Origin: JBBSOK01 sp965219125
Lineage (GTDB): Bacteria; Bacteroidota; Bacteroidia; Flavobacteriales; Flavobacteriaceae
Length of the DNA: 64,000 bases
NCBI GenBank assembly: GCA_965219125.1
Contig: CBDCMO010000002.1
Location: forward strand, 2,356,001-2,420,000
Direction of reading: 5' to 3'
Translations under genes and position numbers: made by a program
Shown here: piece after piece, positions 35,015 to 44,614 of the stretch
How the letters are laid out: each line of letters begins with the position of its first letter
How positions within the stretch are numbered: position 1 is the stretch's first letter
Notes under the pieces: model-generated
What the model was told of the DNA's origin: nothing
Database searches by the model: none
Seen by the model: only the letters and a program-made list of their open reading frames with translations

Positions 35015-37039
35015 TCATTTAAAAACATAAGCTCCCATTTCAGCAGTATAATGAAATGGGATTTTTTTATGCTCGCACATTGCTTTCCATTTAGCAATAG
35101 AACTTTTATAATTGCTTGCATCTGCTATTACAAATTGTGGTTTTAAACTATCCAAAATTCTTTCAAAATTTATTTTTGGAGTTTGGGTTATTACCAAGTA
35201 ATCTAGGTTTTCAACTGCAGTGTAGGCGCCAATACTATCTAAAAGTAAAACTGTTTTTCCATTGAATTTAAATATTGTAGGGATTTTTTCAGTTGAAATA
35301 AGTTTGCAATTTTCAGCTGTTGAATAGCTTTTTACAAGATTGTCCAAGCTTGAATTTGCTATTGAATCATTTCGAAACAACGTAAATTCTGAATTTTTTT
35401 TGTAGCCAATAATCGTTTCACGTGTTTTATTGAAAATAACAAGTTGGTTTGTTGAGGTATTCATTTTGTCCCATATAAATGTTGATGTGAATATGGCTGT
35501 TGCAAATAATGAAATAATAATTCGTTTAAATTCGAAGTTTTTCCAAAGCACCAAAATAGAAATCAATAAAAGATAAGCTCCCATAAGTTGAAGACCCGTA
35601 AAATGAATTCCTTGAAACAGAAATTTATCTTGTATGGCAACCCAATGCACAAAATTATTCAACTGTTCAACAAAAAAGTTATAGATGCCTGCAAGCCACT
35701 CGGGAAGTAAATTTGTGGCTGCTAAAAAAACAATCAAAATTCCGCCGTACATCAAACCAGCAATTGCCGGTAATACAACAATATTAGTTAAAAGAAACAA
35801 ACCCGGAAATTGATGAAAATAATATAATGTTAAAGGTAAAACTCCAATTTGGGCTGCAATTGTTACTGTAATAATGCTCCAACCTTTTCTAAAAAGCGAG
35901 TATTTTGGTCTCACAATAATTTTTGAAAGCATGGGTTGCAACCATAAAATAAAGAAAACGGCAATGTAACTTAGTTGAAACCCAACTTGAAACAACCAAT
36001 TTGGATTAATAATAAGCAAGGTCAAAAATGACAAAAACAATGTATTAATGTTGTTTGTTGGTCTATTCAACACTTGGGCAAACGCCAAAAAGGAAAACAT
36101 GGTTACCGCCCGTGTAACTGAAGGTGATAAACCAGTTATAAAAGCAAAAACCCATAAACTGAGCACGATAATGATGCCTGTAATTAAGTTGCCACGTTTT
36201 AAATAGGTGAGTGGTTTGGTTAACCAAGTTAATAGAAAGAGTAAAATACCTACGTGTAATCCGGAAACCGCCAATATATGTACAGCGCCAGCCGCCGCAT
36301 AATCGCTGTATAGCTCTTTGTCAATTCCGCGTTTTTCGCCCAAAATTAGTGCCATTATAATACCGCGTTCTCTAGGTTTTAATGGGCTTTTCTCAAGTTT
36401 TGCAAGTAGAAAGTTTCGAAACTTTTGAGCAGTTCCTTTAATTGTTGCAATACCCGGTTTTTGGATAAGAATGTTACGCCCATTAATAGTAGTCTGTCCA
36501 TAAACTGACAGCGAAGCCATATATTTTTGATAGTTGAATTGATGCGGATTTAAGGGGGCATTTATCGGCTTAATTTCTGAAGATAGAAGCAAAACTTCAT
36601 CAGGTTTTATTGAAGCTAAAGCTGAATCTTGTTTAATTGTTAATAATATTTTCCCTTTAACTTTATTTGAGTTTATTTGAAAAACTTCAGCTATGTACGT
36701 GTCATTATAGGAATCTCCTTTTAATTGCTCACTTATTTTCAATTGAATTAACTGATTTTCTTCCGAAGAAAAATTAGAAAAATGATCTTTTCGAAAATTT
36801 GGCAGACAATTTTGATAGCCTGAAAATCCAATCACAAAAAATGTGGTATACGTAATGACGGCAAAAATTAAATTTTCGGTGATTCTGTTTTTGTAATATA
36901 AGTAGAGAGAAATTAAAGCAACCAATAATATTGGAAGCAAAGAAAATATGGAAACCGCAAATGGAAATAAATACGCTGCAACAATGCCAAGCGCCAAGAA
37001 AATGGCAAATTTTACTATGGCAAAGTTAATAAACTTCAT
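35015..37039 (-). CDS. comEC: ComEC/Rec2 family competence protein
   Basis: A 674-residue membrane protein. The N terminus is a membrane region followed by the DUF4131 OB-like part (about 100-200), then the competence domain of about eight helices (about 225-510), including LILGEKRGIDKELYSDYAAAGAVHILAVSGLHVGIL. ComEC forms the inner-membrane DNA channel in natural transformation. The C-terminal soluble region (about 535-674) is metallo-beta-lactamase-like in position but lacks an HxHxDH motif, so a nuclease function there is doubtful. It is followed by the NlpC/P60 gene upstream at a 12-base gap. Confidence 0.9.
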   Translation of the reverse strand: MKFINFAIVKFAIFLALGIVAAYLFPFAVSIFSLLPILLVALISLYLYYKNRITENLIFAVITYTTFFVIGFSGYQNCLPNFRKDHFSNFSSEENQLIQLKISEQLKGDSYNDTYIAEVFQINSNKVKGKILLTIKQDSALASIKPDEVLLLSSEIKPINAPLNPHQFNYQKYMASLSVYGQTTINGRNILIQKPGIATIKGTAQKFRNFLLAKLEKSPLKPRERGIIMALILGEKRGIDKELYSDYAAAGAVHILAVSGLHVGILLFLLTWLTKPLTYLKRGNLITGIIIVLSLWVFAFITGLSPSVTRAVTMFSFLAFAQVLNRPTNNINTLFLSFLTLLIINPNWLFQVGFQLSYIAVFFILWLQPMLSKIIVRPKYSLFRKGWSIITVTIAAQIGVLPLTLYYFHQFPGLFLLTNIVVLPAIAGLMYGGILIVFLAATNLLPEWLAGIYNFFVEQLNNFVHWVAIQDKFLFQGIHFTGLQLMGAYLLLISILVLWKNFEFKRIIISLFATAIFTSTFIWDKMNTSTNQLVIFNKTRETIIGYKKNSEFTLFRNDSIANSSLDNLVKSYSTAENCKLISTEKIPTIFKFNGKTVLLLDSIGAYTAVENLDYLVITQTPKINFERILDSLKPQFVIADASNYKSSIAKWKAMCEHKKIPFHYTAEMGAYVFK

Positions 37040-37050
37040 TGCCCGAAAAT

Positions 37051-37623
37051 TTAAATTATCCGCCTACATTCTACAAAAGCATTTTTCCAATAAGCTTCTT
37101 CCAACGACGAAACAATTACGCCGGCACTTGTGCTTGAATGTATAAAAGTAATATCGCCGCGTTTGTTATCTACTACAATTCCAACATGATTTATTGCGTG
37201 TTTTCGGCTGGTTTTAAAAAATATGAGATCGCCTTCCTTAATATCTTTTAATGAAACAAGAACGCCCTCTTTTGCCATATCTCTCGAAATGCGCGGCAGT
37301 GTTATTTTTTCTTTCATAAAAGATGTGTAAACCAAACCTGAGCAATCCATTCCGGCTTCCGTTGTACCACCATATTTGTATTTTGTGCCTTCAAAGGTTT
37401 TGGCATAATCAACAACATTGTCCAGTACGTCTTTTGCTTTTATATCTTCTGGCAATGCATTTCCTGGGATAATTGCCACGTCACTTATTGCAGGTTCGAT
37501 TATATTTTTATGTCTTTTAGCGCTCTCTTTTTTAATTGAAGATGCAGATTTTGCCGTTGTGCGGGAAGTTCCACAGGCGGATAAAAAACCTATAAGTAAT
37601 AAAAGTAGGAATGTCTTTTTCAT
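37051..37623 (-). CDS. C40 family (NlpC/P60) peptidase lipoprotein
   Basis: A 190-residue lipoprotein (signal ends LSACGTS) with one NlpC/P60 domain. Catalytic residues are Cys in GMDCSGLVYTSF, His in AINHVGIVVDN and the third polar His in ITFIHSSTSAG. The family cuts stem peptides of peptidoglycan. It lies between lpxB and comEC on the same strand, and its end is 12 bases before the comEC start. Confidence 0.94.
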   Translation of the reverse strand: MKKTFLLLLLIGFLSACGTSRTTAKSASSIKKESAKRHKNIIEPAISDVAIIPGNALPEDIKAKDVLDNVVDYAKTFEGTKYKYGGTTEAGMDCSGLVYTSFMKEKITLPRISRDMAKEGVLVSLKDIKEGDLIFFKTSRKHAINHVGIVVDNKRGDITFIHSSTSAGVIVSSLEEAYWKNAFVECRRII

Positions 37624-37717
37624 AAATTAACTAAAAGATTTCTATTTGACTAAGATAGTATTTTTTATATCGAATGTTCTCATCAATTTACAGAAGCACA
37701 AAATTTTGTTCGTAGCA

Positions 37718-38836
37718 TTATTTTTGTCTCGCCTCTTCAACAATTAGTTTGGCCGTTTTTGCACTTGCACCTTTACCGCCCAGCTTTTTCTCTAAATCAT
37801 AATAGTCCAAAAACATGGTTGCGCGTTTGTACTCATCCAAGATTATCGATAATTCTTTCTTTAATTGCTTTTTATTGAAGTCTGTCTGTATTAATTCTGT
37901 TACAACTTTTTTGTCCAAAATTAAATTTACAAGCGAAATATATTCAAGATTAATAACGCGCTTTGCAATTTCATAAGAGATTCTGCTTCCTTTATAACAA
38001 ACAACTTGTGGCACCTTAAAGAGCGCGGTTTCCAAAGTTGCTGTACCAGAAGTAACAAGCGCTGCGCTGGCAATACTCAGCAAATCATACGTTTTATTTT
38101 CTAACAGATGAACATTTTCCTGCTTTATAAATTGAAGGTAAAACGCTTTTTCTTGGCTTGGCGCGCCTGCAATTACAAATTGATATTCGGGAAAATCTGC
38201 AACTATACTCAACATAACTTCCAGCATTTTGGCTATTTCCTGTTTTCGGCTTCCGGGAAGTAATGCTATAATTGGCCGTTTGTCCAATGCATTTTCTGTT
38301 TCAAAAATTTCAGGATCTACTTGTTTTCTATTTGCAATTGCATCAATAAGTGGATGACCTACAAAATGGACTGGATATGTATGTTTTTCTTCATAAAAAT
38401 CTTTTTCAAAAGGAAGTATAACATACATTTGGTCTACATCACGCTTTATATCTTTTATTCTGCCTTCCTTCCAAGCCCATATTTGTGGTGAAATATAATA
38501 GTGTGTTTTATAGCCAAGTTTTTTTGCCCATTTCATTATCCTAAAGTTGAAACCGGGATAATCTATAAAGACAATAACATCGGGATTAAAGGATTGAATG
38601 TCTTGTTTGCAACTTTTAATATTCTTAAAAATGGTTGAAAGATTTACAACAACTTCCAAAAAACCCATAAAAGCCAAATCGCGATAATGTTTTACTAATG
38701 TTCCGCCGGCTTGCTGCATAAGATCGCCTCCCCAAAAGCGAAATTCTGCTTGTGGATCTTCCTTCTTTAAAGCCTTCATTAAATTTGCACCGTGCAAATC
38801 TCCCGAAGCCTCGCCTGCTATTAGATAATATTTCAC
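37718..38836 (-). CDS. lpxB: Lipid-A-disaccharide synthase
   Basis: Joins UDP-2,3-diacylglucosamine and lipid X to the lipid A disaccharide at the inner membrane. The 372-residue GT19 protein starts YLIAGEASGDLHGANL, includes FIDYPGFNFRIM, and the donor site ALLPGSRKQEIAKML. The late CYKGSRISYEIAKRVIN is the usual interface region. It lies downstream of surE and a small membrane gene on the same strand. Confidence 0.97.
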   Translation of the reverse strand: MKYYLIAGEASGDLHGANLMKALKKEDPQAEFRFWGGDLMQQAGGTLVKHYRDLAFMGFLEVVVNLSTIFKNIKSCKQDIQSFNPDVIVFIDYPGFNFRIMKWAKKLGYKTHYYISPQIWAWKEGRIKDIKRDVDQMYVILPFEKDFYEEKHTYPVHFVGHPLIDAIANRKQVDPEIFETENALDKRPIIALLPGSRKQEIAKMLEVMLSIVADFPEYQFVIAGAPSQEKAFYLQFIKQENVHLLENKTYDLLSIASAALVTSGTATLETALFKVPQVVCYKGSRISYEIAKRVINLEYISLVNLILDKKVVTELIQTDFNKKQLKKELSIILDEYKRATMFLDYYDLEKKLGGKGASAKTAKLIVEEARQK

Positions 38837-38892
38837 TTTAAAAATTAACGATTAACAATTATTTATTTTAGAGAATTCAGACTAAAAATTTA

Positions 38893-39177
38893 TTAGAACT
38901 TCGAAATTAATATTACCAACGCCGCTAAAACTGTTGCCATTACAACACCTCTTGCTCGGTAATATCTTTTCTTCTTCAGAAAAATAAAAAATACGCCTAA
39001 ATTCAAAATAGCGCCAAGTGCGATTAAACTTCCTATAAAACCTTCTTCCCACGCTGCTTTAATCGTGGTTTCAAATTCTAAGTCCGAAAAAAAATAGATG
39101 TATAAATAAGTACCGGCTGCGTTTGCCGCAAGACCTATTAAAAATCCAATCACTATTTCTTTTACTATTGGTTTCAT
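38893..39177 (-). CDS. Small membrane protein of the surE-lpxB locus
   Basis: A 94-residue protein with three hydrophobic helices (about 6-30, 43-67, 73-92) joined by charged turns (FSDLEFETTIKAAWEEG and KKKRYYRARG). It lies 7 bases after surE and 56 before lpxB. Family and function are unknown to me; its position in a conserved lipid A locus suggests an envelope role. Confidence 0.75.
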   Translation of the reverse strand: MKPIVKEIVIGFLIGLAANAAGTYLYIYFFSDLEFETTIKAAWEEGFIGSLIALGAILNLGVFFIFLKKKRYYRARGVVMATVLAALVILISKF

Positions 39178-39184
39178 AAATTAT

Positions 39185-39961
39185 TTAAAATTCCCACGTA
39201 TTTAAATCCTTTATCGCGTGGTGTGCGGTAAGATCAAACTGAACGGGAACTACTGATATGTAACCGTTGTGCAAAGCCCACTCGTCTGTATCTTCACCTT
39301 TATCTTCATTTACAAATGTACCCGTAAGCCAATAATAATCTTTGCCCAAAGGGTTTGTGCGCTTATCAAATTTTTCTTCCCAATGTGCGTTTGCTTGTCG
39401 GCAAACTTTTATTCCTTTAATTTCTTTCTCTGAAAGTTTAGGGATATTCACATTCAACACAACTCCTTTTGGCAGACCGTTTTCCAAAGTTTGATTAACA
39501 ATTGTTTTTATAAAATTTTTGGCGGGTTTAAAATCTGCTTCCAATGAATAATCTAATAATGAAAATCCAATAGATGGAATTCCCAAAGTGCCAGCTTCAA
39601 CCGCCGCACTCATCGTTCCGCTATAAATAACATTTATGGAAGAGTTACTGCCGTGGTTTATGCCACTTACACAAAGGTCTGGTTTTCGTTTCAAAATCTC
39701 ATTAACAGCTATCTTTACGCAATCTACGGGCGTGCCGCTGCAACTATGTTCTATTTGGGTTGCACCTTTTACAACTTCAATTTTATTGCAATACAATGTG
39801 TCGTTAATTGTAATTGCGTGACCCATTCCACTTTGTGGCGAATCTGGCGCAACAACGTAAACCTCGCCAATAGTATTCATTACCTCGATTAAAGCCCTAA
39901 TTCCTGGGGCTGTAATTCCGTCGTCGTTCGTAACTAAAATTAAAGGTTTTTTCTTCGGCAT
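39185..39961 (-). CDS. surE: 5'/3'-nucleotidase SurE
   Basis: A survival protein that dephosphorylates nucleoside monophosphates and some polyphosphates. At 258 residues it matches the family. The metal site is VTNDDGITAPGI (Asp-Asp at about 11-13), followed by VVAPDSPQSGMGHAIT and the SGINHGSNSSINVIYSGT signature (about 99-116). It heads the surE-orf-lpxB-C40-comEC run on the minus strand. Confidence 0.97.
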   Translation of the reverse strand: MPKKKPLILVTNDDGITAPGIRALIEVMNTIGEVYVVAPDSPQSGMGHAITINDTLYCNKIEVVKGATQIEHSCSGTPVDCVKIAVNEILKRKPDLCVSGINHGSNSSINVIYSGTMSAAVEAGTLGIPSIGFSLLDYSLEADFKPAKNFIKTIVNQTLENGLPKGVVLNVNIPKLSEKEIKGIKVCRQANAHWEEKFDKRTNPLGKDYYWLTGTFVNEDKGEDTDEWALHNGYISVVPVQFDLTAHHAIKDLNTWEF

Positions 39962-40123
39962 AAAGCGATTATATTATTCAGCTAAAATACTTTTTTTAAT
40001 GGTGAATGCCCAACGTTACGGCTTCAATTAAAACAGTTGTTTAACAAAAGATTAGTACCAACCACAATTTATGGCACAGTTTTTTGTATAATTTAGACGA
40101 CTCATTAAAATAATATTCTTCTT

Positions 40124-42370
40124 ATGCGATTTATGAAAAAGAATTTCAAAATATTGTTGTTGGCCGTTTTTGTTTCAGCAGCATCCTGCAGTTTTACAAC
40201 CAAAAAATTTGAAGATCCCGATAAAGATAAGGTGCTTTTGGACCTTATTACATATGTACTTGAAAAAGGACATTATTCTCCAAAAGATATTAATGACGAA
40301 TTTTCAAAGAAAGTTTATAAAGATTTTCTTAATGGTCTCGATCCTTTAAAAAGGTATTTTTTGGGATCGGATATTGCAGATTTCAAAAAATATGAAACTG
40401 AAATAGATGATCAAATCAAAAACAAAGATCTTACTTTTTTCGATTTGGTTTACACCCGTTTTAAGGAAAGAATGAAGGACGTTCAAGAAATATATCCGGA
40501 AGTTTTGGCGAAGTCTTTCGATTATACAAAAAACGAATCTATTAATGTAGATTATGACAAAACAGAATATCCTGCTAATAAAAAAGAGCTTAAAGAAAGA
40601 TGGAAACAACAAATGAAGTTTTCTGCGCTTTCCGCTTATTATGATTCTATGGAAGACCAAAAAGGGTTAAAAGAGAAAGCCGAAGGTAAGAAAACGGATT
40701 CTGAAATAGTAGATGATGAAAGCAATGAAAATTTTGCAACTTCACCCAACGACAATAAAGTTGAAAAAGAAGAAGTAAAACCGCAAACGCCAAAAGAACT
40801 GGAAATTAAGGCTCGGGAAACTACTAAAAAATCGATGGATGAGTTTTTCGATTTTACAAAAGATTTAGAACGTAAGGATTACTTCGCAGTTTTTCTTAAT
40901 ACAATAGTTGAAGAATTTGATCCACATTCCAACTATTTTGCACCGCCCGATAAAGAAAGATTCGACCTTCAAATGTCTGGTAAATTGGAAGGTATTGGTG
41001 CAAGACTTCAAAAAAAGAACGATTATATAAGTGTAGTTGAAGTTATAAGCGGCGGTCCAGCTTGGAGAAGTGAAGAAATTGAAGTTGGCGATGTCATCCT
41101 TAAAGTAAAACAGGAAAATGAAAATGATGCGGTAAGTATAGTAGGTATGCGAATAGACGATGCCGTAAAATTGATTAAAGGACCAAAAGGAACAAAGGTT
41201 ACCTTAACCATTAAAAATGTTGATGGTACAATTGAAGACAAAATACTAACAAGAGATGTTGTTGAATTGGAAGAAACGTATGCAAAATCTGCGGTGATTG
41301 ATGAAAGCGGACATAAATTCGGTTTAATAAATTTACCTCAGTTTTATTTTGACATGGAAAATTACAAAAACCGAAACGCAGCAACCGATGTTAAAAAGGA
41401 AATTGTCCGATTAAAAGAAAGTGGAATGGAAGGTTTGGTTTTGGATCTTCGTGATAATGGCGGTGGATCTTTACGCACAGCGGTTGATATTGCTGGTTTA
41501 TTCATAAAAAAAGGACCGGTTGTTCAAGTTGCTTCTCCCGAAGGAAAAGAAGTTTTAGAAGATGAAGATGCAGATATTACTTGGGATGGTCCGTTGGTTA
41601 TTTTAGTTAATGAACTTTCAGCTTCAGCAAGTGAGATTTTAGCAGCTGCAATGCAGGATTATAAACGTGCAATTATTATTGGAAGTGAGCAAACATACGG
41701 TAAAGGAACTGTGCAAAACGTTTTAGACCTCAACCAATATCTCAGAAAAAATGAATTGGGAGATTTGGGCGCGCTTAAAATTACCACACAAAAGTTTTAT
41801 AGAGTTAACGGTGGTTCAACACAATTGGAAGGTGTAAAAAGTGATGTAGTTATGCCAGATCGTTATAGCTATATTGATGTTGGCGAGCGTGATAATGAAA
41901 ACCCATTGCCGTATGATAAAATAGATGCTGCAAAATATGATGTTTTTGATGGCTATTCAGACTTTAATGAATCTATTTCAAAAAGTAAAGACCGTCTTAA
42001 AACAAATGAGCAGTTAAACCTTATAAATGAAAACGCACAATATATTAAAGTGCGTAGGGAAGAGAAAATGGTTAGCTTAAATTACGATACATACGTTGCC
42101 GAAATTGAAAAAAGAAAGGAAGAAAGTAAAAAATACGAAGCAATAGATACCTATGATAATAAGTTATCTTACAATTCTTTGCCGTATGAGATTAACTTGA
42201 TGAAACAAGATACTGTTTTGCAAGAAAAAAGAAAAAGATGGCACAAAAGCTTATCGAAAGATGTTTATGTAGCCGAGGCTGTTAATGTTTTGGAGGATTT
42301 AAAAATGATCAATTCAAAAACTGGCAAATTCGCAGATTCCAAAAAAATAGAACCAAAAGTAAAACAGTAA
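40124..42370 (+). CDS. prc: Carboxy-terminal processing protease (S41, Prc/Tsp type)
   Basis: A 748-residue envelope protease. The signal peptide ends at a lipobox-like AASCSF; the start could be ATG 40124 or 40133. It has a long helical N-terminal region (about 30-250), a PDZ domain (about 255-345; GKLEGIGARLQKK), the S41 core with nucleophile Ser in NELSASASEILAAAMQDY and the base Lys in TYGKGTVQ, and a C-terminal helical DUF3340-like tail. The size is like E. coli Prc (about 680) with an added tail. It trims the C termini of secreted or misfolded proteins. It is followed by a clear terminator. Confidence 0.95.
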   Translation: MRFMKKNFKILLLAVFVSAASCSFTTKKFEDPDKDKVLLDLITYVLEKGHYSPKDINDEFSKKVYKDFLNGLDPLKRYFLGSDIADFKKYETEIDDQIKNKDLTFFDLVYTRFKERMKDVQEIYPEVLAKSFDYTKNESINVDYDKTEYPANKKELKERWKQQMKFSALSAYYDSMEDQKGLKEKAEGKKTDSEIVDDESNENFATSPNDNKVEKEEVKPQTPKELEIKARETTKKSMDEFFDFTKDLERKDYFAVFLNTIVEEFDPHSNYFAPPDKERFDLQMSGKLEGIGARLQKKNDYISVVEVISGGPAWRSEEIEVGDVILKVKQENENDAVSIVGMRIDDAVKLIKGPKGTKVTLTIKNVDGTIEDKILTRDVVELEETYAKSAVIDESGHKFGLINLPQFYFDMENYKNRNAATDVKKEIVRLKESGMEGLVLDLRDNGGGSLRTAVDIAGLFIKKGPVVQVASPEGKEVLEDEDADITWDGPLVILVNELSASASEILAAAMQDYKRAIIIGSEQTYGKGTVQNVLDLNQYLRKNELGDLGALKITTQKFYRVNGGSTQLEGVKSDVVMPDRYSYIDVGERDNENPLPYDKIDAAKYDVFDGYSDFNESISKSKDRLKTNEQLNLINENAQYIKVRREEKMVSLNYDTYVAEIEKRKEESKKYEAIDTYDNKLSYNSLPYEINLMKQDTVLQEKRKRWHKSLSKDVYVAEAVNVLEDLKMINSKTGKFADSKKIEPKVKQ

Positions 42371-42389
42371 ATTAGTATAAATCTTAGGC

Positions 42390-42425
42390 AAAGCCTGCTG
42401 GAATTTATTTCAGCAGGCTTTTTTT
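42390..42425 (+). terminator. Terminator after the S41 protease
   Basis: AAGCCTGCTG (42391-42400) pairs with CAGCAGGCTT (42411-42420), loop of 10, followed by TTTTTG. The stem is GC-rich and complete. Confidence 0.9.
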
Positions 42426-42533
42426 GTTTAATTTATTGAAAAGTCATTTCAATTGATAAATTAGAATATAAATTTCATTTTTTTCAAGATGTAATATTTT
42501 CAAATTCGGCATCTAAATACATACCTTTATGGC

Positions 42534-43640
42534 GTGAAAAACGCATCTTCATTAAGGCAAATCGCCCTAAAAAAATTCAAAAAGAACCTTTGGGGAATGG
42601 TTAGTTTTTGCTTTTTGATTTTGTGCGTTTTAGTGGCGATTTTCGCATATGCATTGGCGCCGGACAATTCTCAAAATGCAAACCAAATGCATTTGTCTAT
42701 TCACTCAAAAAATCCCGGTTTTAAAGTTGAAATGTTAACTATTCCTGCTTCAGTTGAAAAGCAAGATGTAGTGTCGGCTTTTTTCTTCGGACAAAAAAAT
42801 GCAGATACCGAAATTCCTATTTCGAAATATAAGGTAACCGAAAATTCCATTGAAATTACCGAATTTACGGCAGATGGCTTAAACGGAATTCAAAAGGAAT
42901 ACAATCTTTCATTTTTTCCAAAGGCAAAAAAAACATCACAAATTTCAGAAAATTATATAAAAAAGAGAACATTCTTGTTAGGCACAGACAAGTATGGTAG
43001 GGATTTATTGAGTAGAATGTTGGTTGGTATTCGTATCTCGTTGGCAATTGGTTTTGTCGCTGTATTTATTTCGCTGGTTATTGGTATAAGTTTGGGCGCT
43101 ATCGCCGGTTATTTTGGCGGAAAAATAGATGCTGCCATAATGTGGCTTATAAATGTAACGTGGTCAATCCCCACACTTTTGTTGGTAATTGCTATAACAT
43201 TGGCGCTCGGCAAAGGTTTTTGGCAAGTATTTATAGCTGTTGGTTTAACAATGTGGGTAGAAGTTGCCCGTGTAGTTCGCGGTCGGGTTATGAGCGTAAA
43301 ACAAATGCAATATGTTACCGCAGCTAGAGCTTTGGGCTTTAACGATTGGCGCATTATTACTAAACACATTTTGCCTAATAGTATGGATCCGGTAATTATA
43401 ATTTCTGCGGCAAATTTTGCTGGTGCGATTTTAATAGAAAGCGGTTTGAGTTTTTTGGGCATCGGAGCACAACCGCCAACGCCAAGTTGGGGCGGTATTA
43501 TTAAAGATCATTACGCTTACATTATCTTGGGCAAACCATTTTTGGCATTAATACCGGGGCTTGCAATTATGAGTTTGGTTACAGCCTTTATGTTAATAGG
43601 CAATGCGCTTCGAGACTCTTTAGATGTAAGGGAAGTTTAA
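42534..43640 (+). CDS. OppC/DppC-type ABC transporter permease
   Basis: A 368-residue inner-membrane permease. The GTG start at 42534 is used because the ATG at 42529 is followed directly by TGA. It has the OppC pattern: first helix (about 20-40), a periplasmic part, then LLGTDKYGRDLLSRMLVGIRISL and five helices with the EAA-like loop ARALGFNDWRIITKHILPN. The periplasmic part between the first helix and LGTDKYGRD is about 110 residues, much larger than in typical OppC. No substrate-binding protein, partner permease or ATPase lies next to it. Confidence 0.92.
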   Translation: MKNASSLRQIALKKFKKNLWGMVSFCFLILCVLVAIFAYALAPDNSQNANQMHLSIHSKNPGFKVEMLTIPASVEKQDVVSAFFFGQKNADTEIPISKYKVTENSIEITEFTADGLNGIQKEYNLSFFPKAKKTSQISENYIKKRTFLLGTDKYGRDLLSRMLVGIRISLAIGFVAVFISLVIGISLGAIAGYFGGKIDAAIMWLINVTWSIPTLLLVIAITLALGKGFWQVFIAVGLTMWVEVARVVRGRVMSVKQMQYVTAARALGFNDWRIITKHILPNSMDPVIIISAANFAGAILIESGLSFLGIGAQPPTPSWGGIIKDHYAYIILGKPFLALIPGLAIMSLVTAFMLIGNALRDSLDVREV

Positions 43641-43651
43641 AAACTATAAAT

Positions 43652-44464
43652 ATGAATAGAAAAATAGTATATCCAATTTTAATTTTGGTTGCCGCTATGC
43701 TTTTTTATTACGGTGAAAGGGAAAAGGATAAAACAGAAGTTGAAGCAGTAAAAAAAAACACCACGGTTTTTACTTCCGAAGAATTTGACAGCAGTTTATT
43801 ACCAACTTCAACAACTGGGCAAATTGTAAATCATAAATACTACACACTTTCATATTCTGAACCAAATGAACAGGCAGAATGGGTTGCTTATCCTTTGCTT
43901 CAAAAGGAATTGAGCAAAAATGAATTTGATAGACCGTATTTTGTAGAAGATGCAGCCGTAAAAACGAAATCGGCAGATTGGCGCGATTACAAAAATTCTG
44001 GTTATGACAAAGGTCATCTTTGCCCTGCGGGAGACAGAAGAATAAATTTTGAAGCTTATACTGAAACTTTTTTGACCAGCAATATTAGTCCGCAAAACAA
44101 AGAATTTAATTCAGGTATTTGGAATAGATTAGAACAAAAAGTACGGTTTTGGGCAGAAAAATATAATGGCGTTTACGTAATAACTGGGCCGATTTTGAAA
44201 ACTGGATTGCCAAAAATTGGAGATGAAAAAGTTTCAGTTCCGGAAGAATTCTACAAAATAGTTTATGACGTAACCGATGGAAACCAAAAGGTGTTGGGTT
44301 TTATAATTCCCAATAAACCTTCAAGCCAATCATTTTATGAATATGTGGTACCAATAGATTTTATTGAACAAAAAACGGGCATCAACTTTTTTCCAAATTT
44401 ATCTGAAAAGGTTCAAGAAAAAATTGAAAGTTCAGTAATGTTGAATGAATGGGGAGGAAAGTAG
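43652..44464 (+). CDS. DNA/RNA non-specific endonuclease
   Basis: A 270-residue secreted or membrane-anchored nuclease (N-terminal hydrophobic 5-20). The beta-beta-alpha-metal site is GYDKGHLCPAGDRR, a DRGH-type motif with catalytic His122, and the metal-binding Asn is in FLTSNISPQNKEFNSGIWNRLE. The family cleaves DNA and RNA without sequence preference using Mg2+; in flavobacteria it usually serves extracellular nucleic acid digestion. It starts 11 bases after the permease. Confidence 0.93.
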   Translation: MNRKIVYPILILVAAMLFYYGEREKDKTEVEAVKKNTTVFTSEEFDSSLLPTSTTGQIVNHKYYTLSYSEPNEQAEWVAYPLLQKELSKNEFDRPYFVEDAAVKTKSADWRDYKNSGYDKGHLCPAGDRRINFEAYTETFLTSNISPQNKEFNSGIWNRLEQKVRFWAEKYNGVYVITGPILKTGLPKIGDEKVSVPEEFYKIVYDVTDGNQKVLGFIIPNKPSSQSFYEYVVPIDFIEQKTGINFFPNLSEKVQEKIESSVMLNEWGGK

Positions 44465-44614
44465 TTTTCAGTTTTCTGTCGATGTTTTTTTTCTTCCTTG
44501 GTTGAATGTCAGCAATTAAATTTTGATAAAGTTCTTACTTCTTGCAAAACTGTTCAAAAACCAAGTGTAATTTTTTTATTCTAAGATATTCTTAAAGTAT
44601 CAGTAGTTTCAACT

